A DNA stretch of 64,000 nt, from assembly GCA_024331095.1 (NCBI GenBank), contig JANDJE010000007.1, forward strand, positions 17,426 to 81,425, in the 5' to 3' direction. Numbering within the stretch: position 1 is the stretch's first letter; each line of letters begins with the position of its first letter. This DNA comes from Nitrospira sp. (GTDB lineage: Bacteria; Nitrospirota; Nitrospiria; Nitrospirales; Nitrospiraceae). The notes beneath the pieces are model-generated. The model ran no database searches and was not told the DNA's origin. It saw only the letters and a list, made by a program, of their open reading frames with translations. A program made the translations under genes and the position numbers. Below are positions 36,534 to 45,864 of the stretch, in pieces.

Positions 36534-37430
36534 TCAGTCCAGCTCCCGACGGGCCGCTTGGACGATCGCCAGCACCGCCGGATGTTTGAGGCGGCGCTCG
36601 ACGGTGATCGCATAAAAGTGCTGTTTGACGGAATCCAGACGGCCGATGGCCGAGACCCGGTATTGGCGGCAGATTTCCTTTTCCATTGCGGTCACGCCTG
36701 GGAAAATGCCGAACCCCTCCTGCCCAAAGGCTTTGAGCGTTGCGCTGTCGTCGAACTCGCCTACGATGGTGGGGTGGAGGTGGTGGTGGACCAACCATTG
36801 GTCGATCGATCGGCGAAGGGCTGCATCCGCGGTAGGCAGAAGCATCGGGGCGCCGTGCAGTGAACGAGGAAACTCGCGTTTGTAGAGCGACGCCAATTTC
36901 GGCGTACCAAAGAACGTCACACCCGATTCGCCGATGGGGTGGCTGTAGGCGTGCACCTTGAAGTTCGGCGGCGCGGGCATGTCGGAGATGACAAGGTCGT
37001 ATCGGTGCATTGTCAAGTCAGCCAGGAGCCGATGGAGTTTGTCCTCTTGGCAAACCAAGTGCATGGGCTGATCTAAGTTTAATCCCGCTCTGAGAAGATG
37101 GTTGGCCAGCGGCTTCGGCACGACATCGGCGATGCCGACGACCAGGCGTGCTTGGTGCCCCTCTGCGCGTCCTTTTACCGCGTTCAGCAACTCTTGTCCC
37201 ATGGCGAAGATGGCTTCCGCGTATCCGAATACCACGTGCCCCATTTCGGTCAGGGCGAGCCGGCGTCCCGTGCGGACGAACAATTTTTCACCTAAGGACT
37301 GTTCCAGCAGCCTGATTTGTCCGCTGATGGTCGGCTGAGCGAGGCGAAGCTCCTCGCAGGCTTTGGCGACCGTGCCGTGCTTGGCGACGGACCAGAAGTA
37401 CAGCAAATGGTGATAGTTGAGCCATTCCAT
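36534..37430 (-). CDS. nhaR: LysR-family regulator, NhaR-like
   Basis: 298 residues. The N-terminal HTH reads MEWLNYHHLLYFWSVAKHGT then ELRLAQPTISGQIRLLEQ; the start YHHLLYFW is characteristic of NhaR. The effector domain follows. E. coli NhaR activates a sodium/proton antiporter gene; no antiporter is present here. It is divergent from the triple TolC cluster with 153 bp between the start codons, so regulation of that cluster is plausible. ATG 37430 was chosen by family alignment; a GTG at 37460 is in frame. Confidence 0.85.
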   Translation of the reverse strand: MEWLNYHHLLYFWSVAKHGTVAKACEELRLAQPTISGQIRLLEQSLGEKLFVRTGRRLALTEMGHVVFGYAEAIFAMGQELLNAVKGRAEGHQARLVVGIADVVPKPLANHLLRAGLNLDQPMHLVCQEDKLHRLLADLTMHRYDLVISDMPAPPNFKVHAYSHPIGESGVTFFGTPKLASLYKREFPRSLHGAPMLLPTADAALRRSIDQWLVHHHLHPTIVGEFDDSATLKAFGQEGFGIFPGVTAMEKEICRQYRVSAIGRLDSVKQHFYAITVERRLKHPAVLAIVQAARRELD

Positions 37431-37583
37431 GGCGGTTGCGTCGAAAAGCGGCGCATTCACTATACATCGTCTTTCACGAAGATTCCAATCTGTTTTATCT
37501 ATTTTTCACAAAAGGGCCATGATTGCTACTCTCCCGCCGCGCTATAGACACACACGCGACATACATACGAAAGGAGCATCCTC

Positions 37584-39137
37584 GTGATCGCCCTGCTGCT
37601 GGTCGTGCTCATCTCGACGCCGATGATCGCACTGGCGGAACCGGTAACCGATTCGAGGACCCTGCACACTCAGCCGAGCCGCACCGCTCCTCTCACCATC
37701 GAAGAAGTCCTCGCCAGAATCGAATTGACGCATCCCTTGCTTCAGGCGACCGGAACCGAGCGTATGAAGGCTCGGGCCAAGGTTCTGAAGGCACTCGGGG
37801 CTTGGGAGCCGACGATTAAGAACGTTACAGAAGTCGAACGTTACGAAACGTGGAATCTCACGACGTCGCCCTTCTTGCCGAAGATTCACACCGGAGGATT
37901 TAACGACACCAAAATCCAGGTCGGGCATCCCTGGGGGTTCCAGGTTGTCGGCGGGATTCGGAATGGAATGGGGGATCGAGGCAACCAGAACTTTATTGCC
38001 ATTATCCCTGATCTCCAGCTTTTCTATCCTCAGCAGCAGCTTATCCTCGGCGGATCATTCCAACTCTTGCGCGGCTTGATCATCAACGAAGAGAACGCCG
38101 AGTTTCAGCAGGCCGAACTGGCGGGGCCGCTCGCCGAAGTGAAGGTGGCCCAGAAACGGCAGGATCTCTACTTGGCGGGGGCCGTTCAATACTGGGATTG
38201 GCAGGTAGCGGTCAAGCAGGCGGAGGTTCAGAAACAGGCGCTGGCGGTGGCCGAAGCTCGCTATCAACAGATCGAGGGGCAGGCCAAGGCGGGCAAGGTG
38301 TCGCCGCTTGATGTGGTCGAGATCGGTCAGGAAGTGCAGCGCCGCCGGGAAGCGGCCATAGCCGCGCAACGGAAGGTGGAATATGAGCAGTACAAGCTGT
38401 CGTTGTTTCTCTGGGAAAACGGTGAGCCTGTGACTCCGCGACCGGAGTGGGCGCCGGAGTTTCAGGGCGAAACACCGCTGCCGACGGAAGAGGAGATTGC
38501 GGCCTACAAAGCAGAAGCAAAGCAAGATCGGCCGGAAGTGCGGGCGCTGTACATCGAAGCCAAGATGAACAACATCGATCTCAAGCTGGCCAAGAACAAA
38601 CTGCTGCCGAAGTTGGTTCTTGAAGGAGGGCCGACCGATGCTGCGACGGACTGGATTGTAGGGGTCGGCTACCGGACCGGGCTTCATTTCGAAATGCCGC
38701 TGTTTCAGCGGGAGGGGCGGGGGAAGGTCATGTCTGCCGAAGTAGGATTGGCGCAATTGGCTTTGAAGCAGCAATATACCGAGCAACAGGTTGGTTTTGA
38801 CGTGGACAATTGGCTTTCGGCGATTGTGCGGGCCAGGGACAGGGTCAGGGCCGCTACGGAATCGTACAGACTGGCCAAAGAGCTGGAAGAAGGTGAGCGC
38901 AAACGGTTCGATCTGGGGCTGTCGAGCATTCTCTTTGTCAACTTGCGGGAGCGCAACGTTGTGGACACGGCCTATAAATTGTATCGGGCGCAAGCCGACT
39001 ACGCCGTGGCGCGCGGTGGTCTTCTTTGGGCCATAGGAGCCTTGTCTAAACCGGTGTCGGATGCTGTCTTGGCCAAGTATGGAAACCCTCTGACTGCGGC
39101 GGGCATGAATGGCTACAAGCAACAGGGGCGCGATTAA
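37584..39137 (+). CDS. TolC-like outer-membrane factor, tandem copy 1
   Basis: 517 residues with signal peptide (IALLLVVLISTPMIALAEP). The OEP pattern of paired long helices is seen, with IEEVLARIELTHPLLQATG near the start and LARGGLLWAIGALS-type sequence at the end. It would form a trimeric tunnel through the outer membrane. GTG 37584 has AAAGGAG upstream. First of three tandem paralogues. A 161-nt block (38256-38416) matches the second copy at 159 positions, far above the rest of the gene, a sign of gene conversion. Confidence 0.85.
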   Translation: MIALLLVVLISTPMIALAEPVTDSRTLHTQPSRTAPLTIEEVLARIELTHPLLQATGTERMKARAKVLKALGAWEPTIKNVTEVERYETWNLTTSPFLPKIHTGGFNDTKIQVGHPWGFQVVGGIRNGMGDRGNQNFIAIIPDLQLFYPQQQLILGGSFQLLRGLIINEENAEFQQAELAGPLAEVKVAQKRQDLYLAGAVQYWDWQVAVKQAEVQKQALAVAEARYQQIEGQAKAGKVSPLDVVEIGQEVQRRREAAIAAQRKVEYEQYKLSLFLWENGEPVTPRPEWAPEFQGETPLPTEEEIAAYKAEAKQDRPEVRALYIEAKMNNIDLKLAKNKLLPKLVLEGGPTDAATDWIVGVGYRTGLHFEMPLFQREGRGKVMSAEVGLAQLALKQQYTEQQVGFDVDNWLSAIVRARDRVRAATESYRLAKELEEGERKRFDLGLSSILFVNLRERNVVDTAYKLYRAQADYAVARGGLLWAIGALSKPVSDAVLAKYGNPLTAAGMNGYKQQGRD

Positions 39138-39166
39138 TTATTCGATGTAACGAAGGTGCATTGTTT

Positions 39167-40735
39167 ATGATCGTTCTCTTCTTCGCGATTCTTATCTTGT
39201 TGTCTCCGGTGGTGACGTTGGCGGAATCAAAGGGGGACGGAGGGGTCGTGCGGCTTCAACCAACGCGCACTGCACCGCTCACCATCGAAGAAGTTCTTGC
39301 CAGAATCGAGTTGACGCACCCTCTGCTTCGAGCGACCGGAGTTGAGCGGAAGCAGGCCCGAGCGAAAATCTTGAAGGCGTTAGGGGCCTGGGAACCCACG
39401 GTTAAGAACATTACAGAAGCCGCGCGCATTCAAATTTGGAACTTCTTGGCTTACGACCACGTATCGACGGGAGGATTTAACGATACCAAGCTGGAGGTCG
39501 GGCATCCCTGGGGATTCCGGATTCTGGGTGGGATCCGTAATGGCTTTGGAGATCGCAGCATTGTCGGGACTCCTCCTCAGTCGGGAGGGACTGTAGCTCT
39601 GATCCCTGATATCCAGCTTTTCTATCCTCAGCAACAGATGGTTGTGGGTGGCTCGATCCATCTGCTGCGCGGCTTGATGATGAATGACGAGTATGCCGAG
39701 TTTCAGCAGGCCGAACTGGCGGGGCCGCTTGCCGAGGTCCATGTCGCCCAGAAACGGCAGGATCTTTATCTTGCAGGAGCCATTCAGTATTGGGATTGGC
39801 AACTTGCGGTCAAGCAGGCCGAGGTGCGGAAGCAGAATCTGGCGGTGGCCGAGGCTCGCTATCAACAGATCGAGGGGCAGGCCAAGGCGGGCAAGGTGTC
39901 GCCGCTCGATGTGGTCGAGATGGGTCAGGAAGTGCAGCGCCGCCGGGAAGCGGCCATAGCCGCGCAACGGAAGGTGGAATATGAGCAGTACAAGCTGTCG
40001 TTGTTTCTCTGGGAGAACGGCGAGCCTGTGACTCCGAGGCCGGAGTGGGCGCCGGAGTTTGGGGGGGAAACGCCCTTGCCGACCGAGGAAGAGGTCGGGG
40101 CTTACAAAGCAGAGGCAAAGGAAGATCGTCCGGAAGTGCGGGCCCTATATATTGAAGCCAAGATGAACAATATCGATCTCAAGTTGGCTAAGAACTACTT
40201 GCTTCCCAAGTTCGATTTTGAGGGAGGGCGGACGGACGCCCCTGCGGACTGGATCGTAGGTGTGGGATATCGCTATGCGACACAGTTTGCCATGCCGCTC
40301 TTCCAACGGGAAGGCAGAGGGAAGGTCCTATATGCGGAGGCGGAGCAACAAAGGTTGGTCTTGAGCCAGGTGTATGCTGAACAGCAAGTGAGCATCGATG
40401 TGGACAACTGGCTCTCGGCAATTGTTCGAGCCAGAGATCGTGTGAGGGCCGCGACGGAGGCCTATCGGTTGGCCAAGGCGCTGGAAGAGGGCGAAAGAAA
40501 ACGATTCGATATGGGAATCTCCAGTATTTTATTTGTGAATATGCGAGAACAGAATGCCGTTGAGGCGGCGTTCGAGCTCTATCAAGCGCGGTACGATTAC
40601 GATTTGGCGCGAGGCGGCCTTCTCTTGGCAAGAGGGGCCTTGTCGAAGGCGGTAGGTGATGCAGTGTTGGCCAAATATGGAGATCCTCTGACGGCGGCGG
40701 GAAAGAACGGCTACAAACAACCGGGGCGTGATTAA
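39167..40735 (+). CDS. TolC-like outer-membrane factor, tandem copy 2
   Basis: 522 residues; signal peptide MIVLFFAILILLSPVVTLAE. Same architecture as its neighbours: LTIEEVLARIELTHPLLRAT, QYWDWQLAVKQAEV, RKVEYEQYKLSLFLWENGEP. ATG 39167 has AAGGTG upstream. A block at 39854-40014 is nearly identical to copy 1, and the segment about 40070-40082 plus the RKVEYEQYKL region is nearly identical to copy 3. It sits 29 bp after copy 1, likely one transcript. Confidence 0.85.
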   Translation: MIVLFFAILILLSPVVTLAESKGDGGVVRLQPTRTAPLTIEEVLARIELTHPLLRATGVERKQARAKILKALGAWEPTVKNITEAARIQIWNFLAYDHVSTGGFNDTKLEVGHPWGFRILGGIRNGFGDRSIVGTPPQSGGTVALIPDIQLFYPQQQMVVGGSIHLLRGLMMNDEYAEFQQAELAGPLAEVHVAQKRQDLYLAGAIQYWDWQLAVKQAEVRKQNLAVAEARYQQIEGQAKAGKVSPLDVVEMGQEVQRRREAAIAAQRKVEYEQYKLSLFLWENGEPVTPRPEWAPEFGGETPLPTEEEVGAYKAEAKEDRPEVRALYIEAKMNNIDLKLAKNYLLPKFDFEGGRTDAPADWIVGVGYRYATQFAMPLFQREGRGKVLYAEAEQQRLVLSQVYAEQQVSIDVDNWLSAIVRARDRVRAATEAYRLAKALEEGERKRFDMGISSILFVNMREQNAVEAAFELYQARYDYDLARGGLLLARGALSKAVGDAVLAKYGDPLTAAGKNGYKQPGRD

Positions 40736-40759
40736 TCGACAACAAAGGAGCGTCCTTTC

Positions 40760-42349
40760 GTGATCGCTTTGTTGGTGATGTTGTTAGCTTGGTTCCCGGT
40801 GACTGCTCTGGCGGAAGTACAACCAGTCGCAGAATCGCCGAATCTGACGTCGGGACGAACCACTCCGTTGACCATTGAAGAGGTATTGGCCAGGATCGAG
40901 TTGACTCATCCGCTGATCAGAGCAACAGGGTTGGAGCGGGCACAAGCTCGAGCGAAAGTCTTGAAGGCGCTGGGCGCGTGGGAACCAAAGTTGAAGAATG
41001 AAGTCGAGGTTGATCGCTACCAAACGTGGAATCTGACAAATGCGCAAGGCGTGCCAAATACTTTGGTGGCTGGTTATAGCGATACCATGCTCAAGGTAGG
41101 GCACCCCTATGGGTTCAATATTTTCGGAGGTATCCGTCATGGTTTCGGAGATCGTGCGACCGTCTCGAGTTCCGGGGCGATCCTTCGTTCTCCGTTAGGG
41201 GGACCGGTGGCGTTCCCTGAGGATCTTGAGCTTTTTTATCCAAATCAAATGGCCATTTTTGGCGGAGAGTTCAATCTCTTGCGCGGTTTCATGATCAACG
41301 ACGAGTTCGCTGAATTTCAACAGGCCGAGCTCGCCGGACCGTTGGCTGAGGTGAAAGTAGCTCAGACGCGGCAAGATCTGTTCTTGGCTGGGGCCGTTCA
41401 GTATTGGGATTGGCAACTGGCGGTCAAACAGGCCGAGGTTCAAAAACAAGCCCTGCGGGTCGCGGAGGATCGCCTTGTGTTCATTGAGGGGCAGGCGAAG
41501 GCAGGGTTGGTATCGCCGCTCGACGTCGTCGAGGCCGGTCAAGAGGTTCAGCGCCGCCGAGAAACTGCGATTGCCGCGCAACGGAAGGTGGAATATGAGC
41601 AGTACAAGCTGTCGCTGTTTCTCTGGGAGAACGGCGAGCCTACGACTCCACGACCGGAATGGGCGCCGGAGTTTGGGGGGGAAACGCCCTTGCCGACGGA
41701 AGATGAAATCATCGAGGCCAAGGTTGCGGCCAGGGAAGATCGTCCGGAAGTGCGCAAGTTGGCGATTGACGTCCGGATGAACAACATTGACCTCAAGCTG
41801 GCCAAGAACAAGTTGCTCCCCAAGCTCACGGTTGAGGGGGGGCGGTCGGTGGGCGGTATCTACTGGATTGGAGGGTTCGGCTATCGAGTAGGAACCGTAC
41901 TCAGCATGCCGTTGTTCAACCGAGAAGCCCGCGGGAAGGTGGCGCATGCAGAGGCCGAGCAAGAACGGCTGACGTATGACCTGTGGAACGCCGAGCAAAA
42001 AGTCAGCCTCGACGTGGATAACTGGGTGTCCGCCATCGTACGGGCCAGGGATCGCGTGAGGGCCGCTAAGGAAGCGTATCAATTGGCGCAAACCCTGTTG
42101 GCCGGTGAGCAGAAGCGATTCGACATGGGTATTACCAGCCTCTTGTTCGTGAATCTGCGAGAGCGAAATGCCGTTGAGGCTGCCTACGAGCTGTATCAAG
42201 CGCAATACGATTATGACCTGGCACGGGGCGGCTACTTGTGGGCCAAGGGGGCGTTGTCGAAGCCCGTGCCCGATAATATTTTGGCGAAGTACGGTGATCC
42301 TGCCACCGCGGCCGGTTTGTCAGGCCGAAAGCTGCAGGGACGTGATTAA
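40760..42349 (+). CDS. TolC-like outer-membrane factor, tandem copy 3
   Basis: 529 residues; signal peptide IALLVMLLAWFPVTALAE. The most divergent copy, with an extra segment around 145-160 (SSSGAILRSPLGGPVAF) and altered ALRVAEDRLVFIEGQ. GTG 40760 has AAAGGAG upstream. The ABC-like gene starts 54 bp after it. Three outer-membrane factors in one unit suggest either different partners or hetero-trimers; neither can be read from sequence. Confidence 0.85.
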   Translation: MIALLVMLLAWFPVTALAEVQPVAESPNLTSGRTTPLTIEEVLARIELTHPLIRATGLERAQARAKVLKALGAWEPKLKNEVEVDRYQTWNLTNAQGVPNTLVAGYSDTMLKVGHPYGFNIFGGIRHGFGDRATVSSSGAILRSPLGGPVAFPEDLELFYPNQMAIFGGEFNLLRGFMINDEFAEFQQAELAGPLAEVKVAQTRQDLFLAGAVQYWDWQLAVKQAEVQKQALRVAEDRLVFIEGQAKAGLVSPLDVVEAGQEVQRRRETAIAAQRKVEYEQYKLSLFLWENGEPTTPRPEWAPEFGGETPLPTEDEIIEAKVAAREDRPEVRKLAIDVRMNNIDLKLAKNKLLPKLTVEGGRSVGGIYWIGGFGYRVGTVLSMPLFNREARGKVAHAEAEQERLTYDLWNAEQKVSLDVDNWVSAIVRARDRVRAAKEAYQLAQTLLAGEQKRFDMGITSLLFVNLRERNAVEAAYELYQAQYDYDLARGGYLWAKGALSKPVPDNILAKYGDPATAAGLSGRKLQGRD

Positions 42350-42403
42350 AGAGTTTGTGAGGGTAAAGGCCGATCCCTCATTTTTAAATCACAGGGGGTG
42401 TTC

Positions 42404-44080
42404 ATGAAAGAGCTTTACGGTTCAAGCTATCCGAACTTGTTTCAAGCACTGATGAGACAGCTCTCTGTAGGGTCGCGTGTCGAGAGAAAATTGCTCACCG
42501 TTATCCTGGCCTATGCTCTCGCGATCGGACTGTTCTCCCTTATCGTCCCCTTAACGGTGCAAGAACTTGTGAGCACCTTCTCCTATGCCGTTCAGCCCGT
42601 CATGATCTGGACGTTGACCGGCATCATGCTGGCGGTCTTGCTGTTCGTCGGTATGTTCAAGACGTTCCACTTCTACGCGGTCGAAATCGTCCAGCGGCGG
42701 ATCTTTGCCAGGGTGGCCATTGCCATGGCGCAACAGCTTCCGCGCTATCGTTTCCAAGGTTATAGGCCGGAAGCGGCCAATCGCTTTGTTGAGATTGTGT
42801 TCATGCAGCGTGCCTTGTCCACGCTTCTCATCGACTTGGTGAACGTCGTTGTAGGCGGGACGGTGGGGATGATTTTGCTGGTGATTTATCACCCGTATTT
42901 TCTTGTATACGACATGTTGCTGATGGTCGGCTTCGCCATCACATTTTTTGTTCTTTCCCGCGGTGCGTTGCGGACGACGATGGACATGTCCCATGCCAAG
43001 TATGAAGTCTTCAATTGGATGCAGGATATTTCGCGCAATGTCTTGCAATTGAAGGCGACGGACAGTTCCGCCTGGATCATGCAGAAGACCGACCAGCTTG
43101 TTAACCACTACACAGAAACTCGAAAGGCGAGAATTCGGGTCTTGTTGCGTCAATATATCGGCTCCGTTTCCGGACAAGCAGTCGCGCAAGCCGGTGCATT
43201 GGCGCTCGCCGGATGGCTGATGGCGCAGGGGCAAATGACTCTTGGTCAGTTGGTGGCGGCCGAAGTGGTGGTCGGCGCGCTGGTGCTGAACTTTGACTCG
43301 CTGATCAAAAACATGGGCCACGTGTATTATTTCTTCACGGCCGTCATGGAACTGAGCGATTTCTTCTCGCTTCAGCGTGATCCGCTTCCCGCTGCGTCGA
43401 CGGTCGCATTGCCCGCGCATCTGAACGAGGGGATCCGAGTTACCTGCAAAAGCGTGGGGCTGGTTCATGACGGAGCGTCCGTGTTTGATGGTTTCAATTT
43501 GGATGTCGCTCCGGGAGAAAAGCTTGGGATCTATGCCCGTACCACCACGGCGAAAACGGCGTTGGCTCGGGTGCTGGGCGGGTTGGAAGCGCCAACCAGC
43601 GGCGTTGTTCAATACAATGGGGTTGATTTGCGATACATCGATCCCACCGTCCTTAGTCAATGTCGGAGCGTCATGATCGATTCTCAGCTTTCTCTGTTGA
43701 AAGGGACCATCGAAGACAATATCGTGCTCGGACGATCTTACGTTACATACGACGACATTATATGGGCGCTCCGTTTTACAGAGCTCGAAGAAGATATCGA
43801 TGTCCTTCCTCAAGGCATCAAATCGGATATCTCAGAGCTGGGCGAAGCCATTTCCCCGAGTCATGCCGTCCAAATCCTCCTTGCCCGGGCTATTCTTGGT
43901 CGGCCTCAAGTCCTGATCTTCGACGGTCTGATTCACAGTCTCGAACCCTCCCTGAGGGAGAGGATCTTGCGTCGGCTCTGCGCAAAAGAAGAACCTTGGT
44001 CGGTGATTTTTGTATCCACTGATCCCAACTTGACGGATCATGCCGATCGCCGTGTGATGCTGCATCATGCCCATATGTAA
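42404..44080 (+). CDS. ABC exporter-like protein with degenerate ATPase domain
   Basis: 558 residues: about six membrane helices in the first 310 (for example LLTVILAYALAIGLFSLIV), then an ABC domain. Key ATPase residues are lost. Walker A is ARTTTAKT (378-385), with only the Lys kept. The signature LSGGQ is ISPSH (483-487). Walker B is VLIFDG, so the catalytic Glu after Asp507 is Gly. The switch His is missing in VIFVSTDPN. The fold and frame are intact, so this is not simple decay. It sits between three TolC genes and HlyD, as a type I secretion ABC gene would. Hydrolysis is unlikely. Confidence 0.85.
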   Translation: MKELYGSSYPNLFQALMRQLSVGSRVERKLLTVILAYALAIGLFSLIVPLTVQELVSTFSYAVQPVMIWTLTGIMLAVLLFVGMFKTFHFYAVEIVQRRIFARVAIAMAQQLPRYRFQGYRPEAANRFVEIVFMQRALSTLLIDLVNVVVGGTVGMILLVIYHPYFLVYDMLLMVGFAITFFVLSRGALRTTMDMSHAKYEVFNWMQDISRNVLQLKATDSSAWIMQKTDQLVNHYTETRKARIRVLLRQYIGSVSGQAVAQAGALALAGWLMAQGQMTLGQLVAAEVVVGALVLNFDSLIKNMGHVYYFFTAVMELSDFFSLQRDPLPAASTVALPAHLNEGIRVTCKSVGLVHDGASVFDGFNLDVAPGEKLGIYARTTTAKTALARVLGGLEAPTSGVVQYNGVDLRYIDPTVLSQCRSVMIDSQLSLLKGTIEDNIVLGRSYVTYDDIIWALRFTELEEDIDVLPQGIKSDISELGEAISPSHAVQILLARAILGRPQVLIFDGLIHSLEPSLRERILRRLCAKEEPWSVIFVSTDPNLTDHADRRVMLHHAHM

Positions 44081-44119
44081 CTGACTTTTGTCATGTAACG
44101 GTGAATTAAGGGAGGCTCC

Positions 44120-45562
44120 ATGGCTCGCCAACAAGGTAATTCAGAAGAAAGATCGCTGGTGGTATCACAACCGGGGCCTGGGATTGCGGCTGTTGACGTC
44201 GACATGATGGGCAGTGTGGCCAATATGTCGTCATGGCAGGCCGTAAAAGTGCCAAGAAGTTTACTCGGCTCTTCACGAGTGACGTTAACGATTCTTCTCT
44301 TAATACTGATTATCGTCGAATTCGTTCCGTGGACACAGACGATCAGCGCCACAGGGAAAGTTTCGGCTTATACGCCGTATGAACGGCCGCAAAACATTGA
44401 ATCTCGTATTACCGGTCGACTGAAGGCATGGCATGTCTATGAAGGTATGCCGGTGAAGAAGGGCGATCTTATCGCCGAGCTTGAAGACTATGATCCGAAT
44501 TTTATGGCGCCGGAACTTATTTCTCTGTTGGAGCAGCGAAAGGTCGCTCTGCAACAGCAACGAGAAGCGGCTCTGGCTAGGGCCGAGCAGTTAAATAAGC
44601 GGATTGGAGAAATGAGGAACTTAGTCAAAGCTGCGGTTCCTTCTGCCGATGCGAGGGTGGTTGAGGCGGAGAACAGAGTGCGCGAAGCCCAACAAAAACT
44701 TGAAGCGGCCAAAATCGATTTGACCACCGCACTGCTCAATGTCGATCGGCACCGACAACTCGTCAAGGACGGGTTAGTTTCCCAACGGGAACTTGAGTTG
44801 ACGATTCAAGCTGAGGTGACGGCACAGGCCGCCCTGCAAGCTGCGCAGGCCAATCTAAAGGCCGCTGAACAGGCAAGGTCGGCGTTGGCATTTGGTCGAG
44901 ATCAGGTCTCCGCCGAGGTATGGCAGCGGTTGATAGAGGCGGAAGCGGCTCGCGACCAGGCAGTTGCAAGTGCTGCGAAAGCAGCGGATGAGCTGGCGGA
45001 CGTCACGGTTCGTCTACAAAACAATCAACAACGTATTGAAGCGGCCAAAATCTATGCGACGATGGACGGGACTGTTGTCAGACAGGCGAGAATCGGTATC
45101 ATGGAAACCGTTAAGCAGGGAGACATACTTGTGACCCTTTCTCCCAAAGCGGGAGATGTTGCGATCGAGATGGTGGCCGAGGGGTTAGATGCACCACTAT
45201 TGGCGCCGGGACGGAAGGTGAAGATTCTCTTCTTCGGAGTTCCCGCGATTCCATTGCCGGCTTGGCCGGAGTTGATGGCAGGCACTCGGACCGGCATCAT
45301 CAGAGTCGTCGACCAGATCGACGACGGCAAGGGCAATTTTAGATTCTGGGTGGTGCCGGACCCTGAAGATTCTCAACCATGGCCGGACCAGTCACGGGTT
45401 CGGCAAGGGACGAAGGTCTTGGGGTGGGTTATTCTGAACCGTGTTCCGCTGTGGTATGAATTGTGGCGGCGATTCAACTTCTTCCCGCCCGATTATACCG
45501 AGCGCGAGCCAAGCATTTTTGAGATGTTCATGCCAAGGACGGCTGGGCAGGGGTTGAAGTAG
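44120..45562 (+). CDS. HlyD-type membrane fusion protein
   Basis: 480 residues. A cytoplasmic tail of about 50 residues is followed by one membrane helix (VTLTILLLILIIVEFVPW). The lipoyl half (RITGRLKAWHVYEGMPVKKG) is followed by a long coiled-coil hairpin (about 130-310) rich in Ala/Glu/Gln, then the second lipoyl half and beta-barrel. It would bridge the inner-membrane protein to TolC in the periplasm. It follows the ABC-like gene by 39 bp. The C-terminus has an unusual extension ending PPDYTEREPSIFEMF. Confidence 0.88.
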   Translation: MARQQGNSEERSLVVSQPGPGIAAVDVDMMGSVANMSSWQAVKVPRSLLGSSRVTLTILLLILIIVEFVPWTQTISATGKVSAYTPYERPQNIESRITGRLKAWHVYEGMPVKKGDLIAELEDYDPNFMAPELISLLEQRKVALQQQREAALARAEQLNKRIGEMRNLVKAAVPSADARVVEAENRVREAQQKLEAAKIDLTTALLNVDRHRQLVKDGLVSQRELELTIQAEVTAQAALQAAQANLKAAEQARSALAFGRDQVSAEVWQRLIEAEAARDQAVASAAKAADELADVTVRLQNNQQRIEAAKIYATMDGTVVRQARIGIMETVKQGDILVTLSPKAGDVAIEMVAEGLDAPLLAPGRKVKILFFGVPAIPLPAWPELMAGTRTGIIRVVDQIDDGKGNFRFWVVPDPEDSQPWPDQSRVRQGTKVLGWVILNRVPLWYELWRRFNFFPPDYTEREPSIFEMFMPRTAGQGLK

Positions 45563-45580
45563 GACCTTGTGCGAGTTGAG

Positions 45581-45613
45581 AGGGGAGGGGGATCCCCCCT
45601 CCCCTTCTTTTTT
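45581..45613 (+). terminator. Intrinsic terminator after the export cluster
   Basis: AGGGGAGGGG (45581-45590) pairs perfectly with CCCCTCCCCT (45596-45605) across GATCC, followed by TCTTTTTT. It closes the TolC-ABC-HlyD unit. Confidence 0.9.
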
Positions 45614-45864
45614 GTATCCTTAGAAGAAGATTCGAGCGGTTGTCAGACGGTGGCCCAGTTGGGAACGTTGCCTTTGTCTGATCTCTCCAAGTTCTTTCTG
45701 GCCGTACCATTCTTCGGTCAAGGGAAATGAGCCATAGATCCTTTGAAGGGCTTGATCCTCTCGGCGAAAGTTGGCTAAGGTGAGCCTGCGACGCGAATCG
45801 CCATGAACAAGCCTTTCCACCTGGTATAAAAATCCCGTCAGAGCGCAAAGAGAACCAACCGGAC
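45614..45864. other. Gap without a supported gene
   Basis: Between the terminator and purE. A 92-codon minus-strand frame (45620-45898) is open but overlaps the purE start, has no recognisable motif and no clear ribosome site. I see no tRNA, hairpin or repeat. It probably contains the purE promoter. Confidence 0.4.

Noticed and set aside
37505..37530. Possible sigma-54 promoter (GG...GC) before the first TolC gene
   Set aside because: The spacing between GG and GC is 8-9 nt, not the required 10.
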